NCBI RefSeq assembly: GCF_037126465.1
Contig: NC_088201.1
Coordinates: forward strand, 19,514,550-19,578,549
Direction: 5' to 3'
DNA from: Ornithodoros turicata
Taxonomy: Eukaryota > Arthropoda > Arachnida > Ixodida > Argasidae
DNA length: 64,000 nucleotides
Part shown: positions 63,991 through 64,000 of the stretch, piece by piece
Numbering within the stretch: the first letter of the stretch is position 1
Layout of the letters: each line of letters opens with the position of its first letter
Notes under the pieces: generated by a model
Database searches by the model: none
What the model was told of the DNA's origin: nothing
Seen by the model: the letters and a program-made list of their open reading frames with translations, nothing else
Translations under genes and position numbers: made by a program

Positions 63991-64000
63991 GCAGGCCACA

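Overview
The window looks like a gene-poor, repeat-dense stretch of an arthropod nuclear genome. A tick (Ixodida) is my best guess, from the style of the SINEs, foldback MITEs and LINEs; this is inference and was not checked against a database. Nothing prokaryotic is seen: no operons, Shine-Dalgarno sites, phage or CRISPR. Most long open frames have no family signature or codon bias and look like chance. Support for host genes is limited to four candidate exons: a BTB/POZ exon at 38626-38812 (good), and weaker candidates at 4491-4801, 22473-22719 and 52396-52452.

The rest is a layered fossil bed of mobile elements. The commonest is a palindromic MITE of about 249 bp, with ends CACTCTTAAAAA/TTTTTAAGAGTG and a TA target duplication. 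It is present in about a dozen full or nearly full copies plus halves and diverged relatives (2.9-3.6, 24.6-25.3, 27.0, 29.6-30.0, 37.7-38.6, 40.9-41.4, 43.4-44.1, 46.5-46.8, 49.7-51.2 and 59.7-61.1 kb). Other DNA elements are four hAT-type elements with 8-bp target duplications, an internally deleted mariner with an open transposase frame, a pogo/Tigger-like MITE, two TTAA-flanked (piggyBac-like) elements, two 0.77-0.78-kb foldbacks with CCGGGTGTTTC ends, and several single palindromes.

Retroelements: two damaged non-LTR elements with an RNase H domain (7.06-8.93 and 15.9-21.8 kb), the C-terminal end of a third LINE (41.8-43.1 kb, minus strand, split by the mariner), several very short LINE 3' ends, two tRNA-derived SINE families, and a rearranged Ty3/gypsy-like piece with inverted LTRs and a tRNA-Trp-type primer-binding site (33.9-34.7 kb). 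A satellite of eight units of about 150 bp lies at 36.3-37.5 kb. It is broken by a TTAA element and a MITE just upstream of the BTB exon.

The most interesting signals are in the ends and nesting of these elements. (1) Five LINE 3' ends finish in a C-tract rather than poly(A), and at least four carry a small hairpin with a bulged T whose stem co-varies. (2) A second LINE 3' hairpin also co-varies among three copies. (3) A 59-bp insert consisting only of a LINE-like terminal hairpin and tail sits between 15-bp target duplications. (4) In some MITE palindromes, private changes are mirrored in both arms. (5) A LINE-derived stretch of about 36 nt lies inside a hAT element 2.4 kb away. (6) The mariner frame stayed open although the segment with its first catalytic Asp is gone. 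No single new gene system is claimed.
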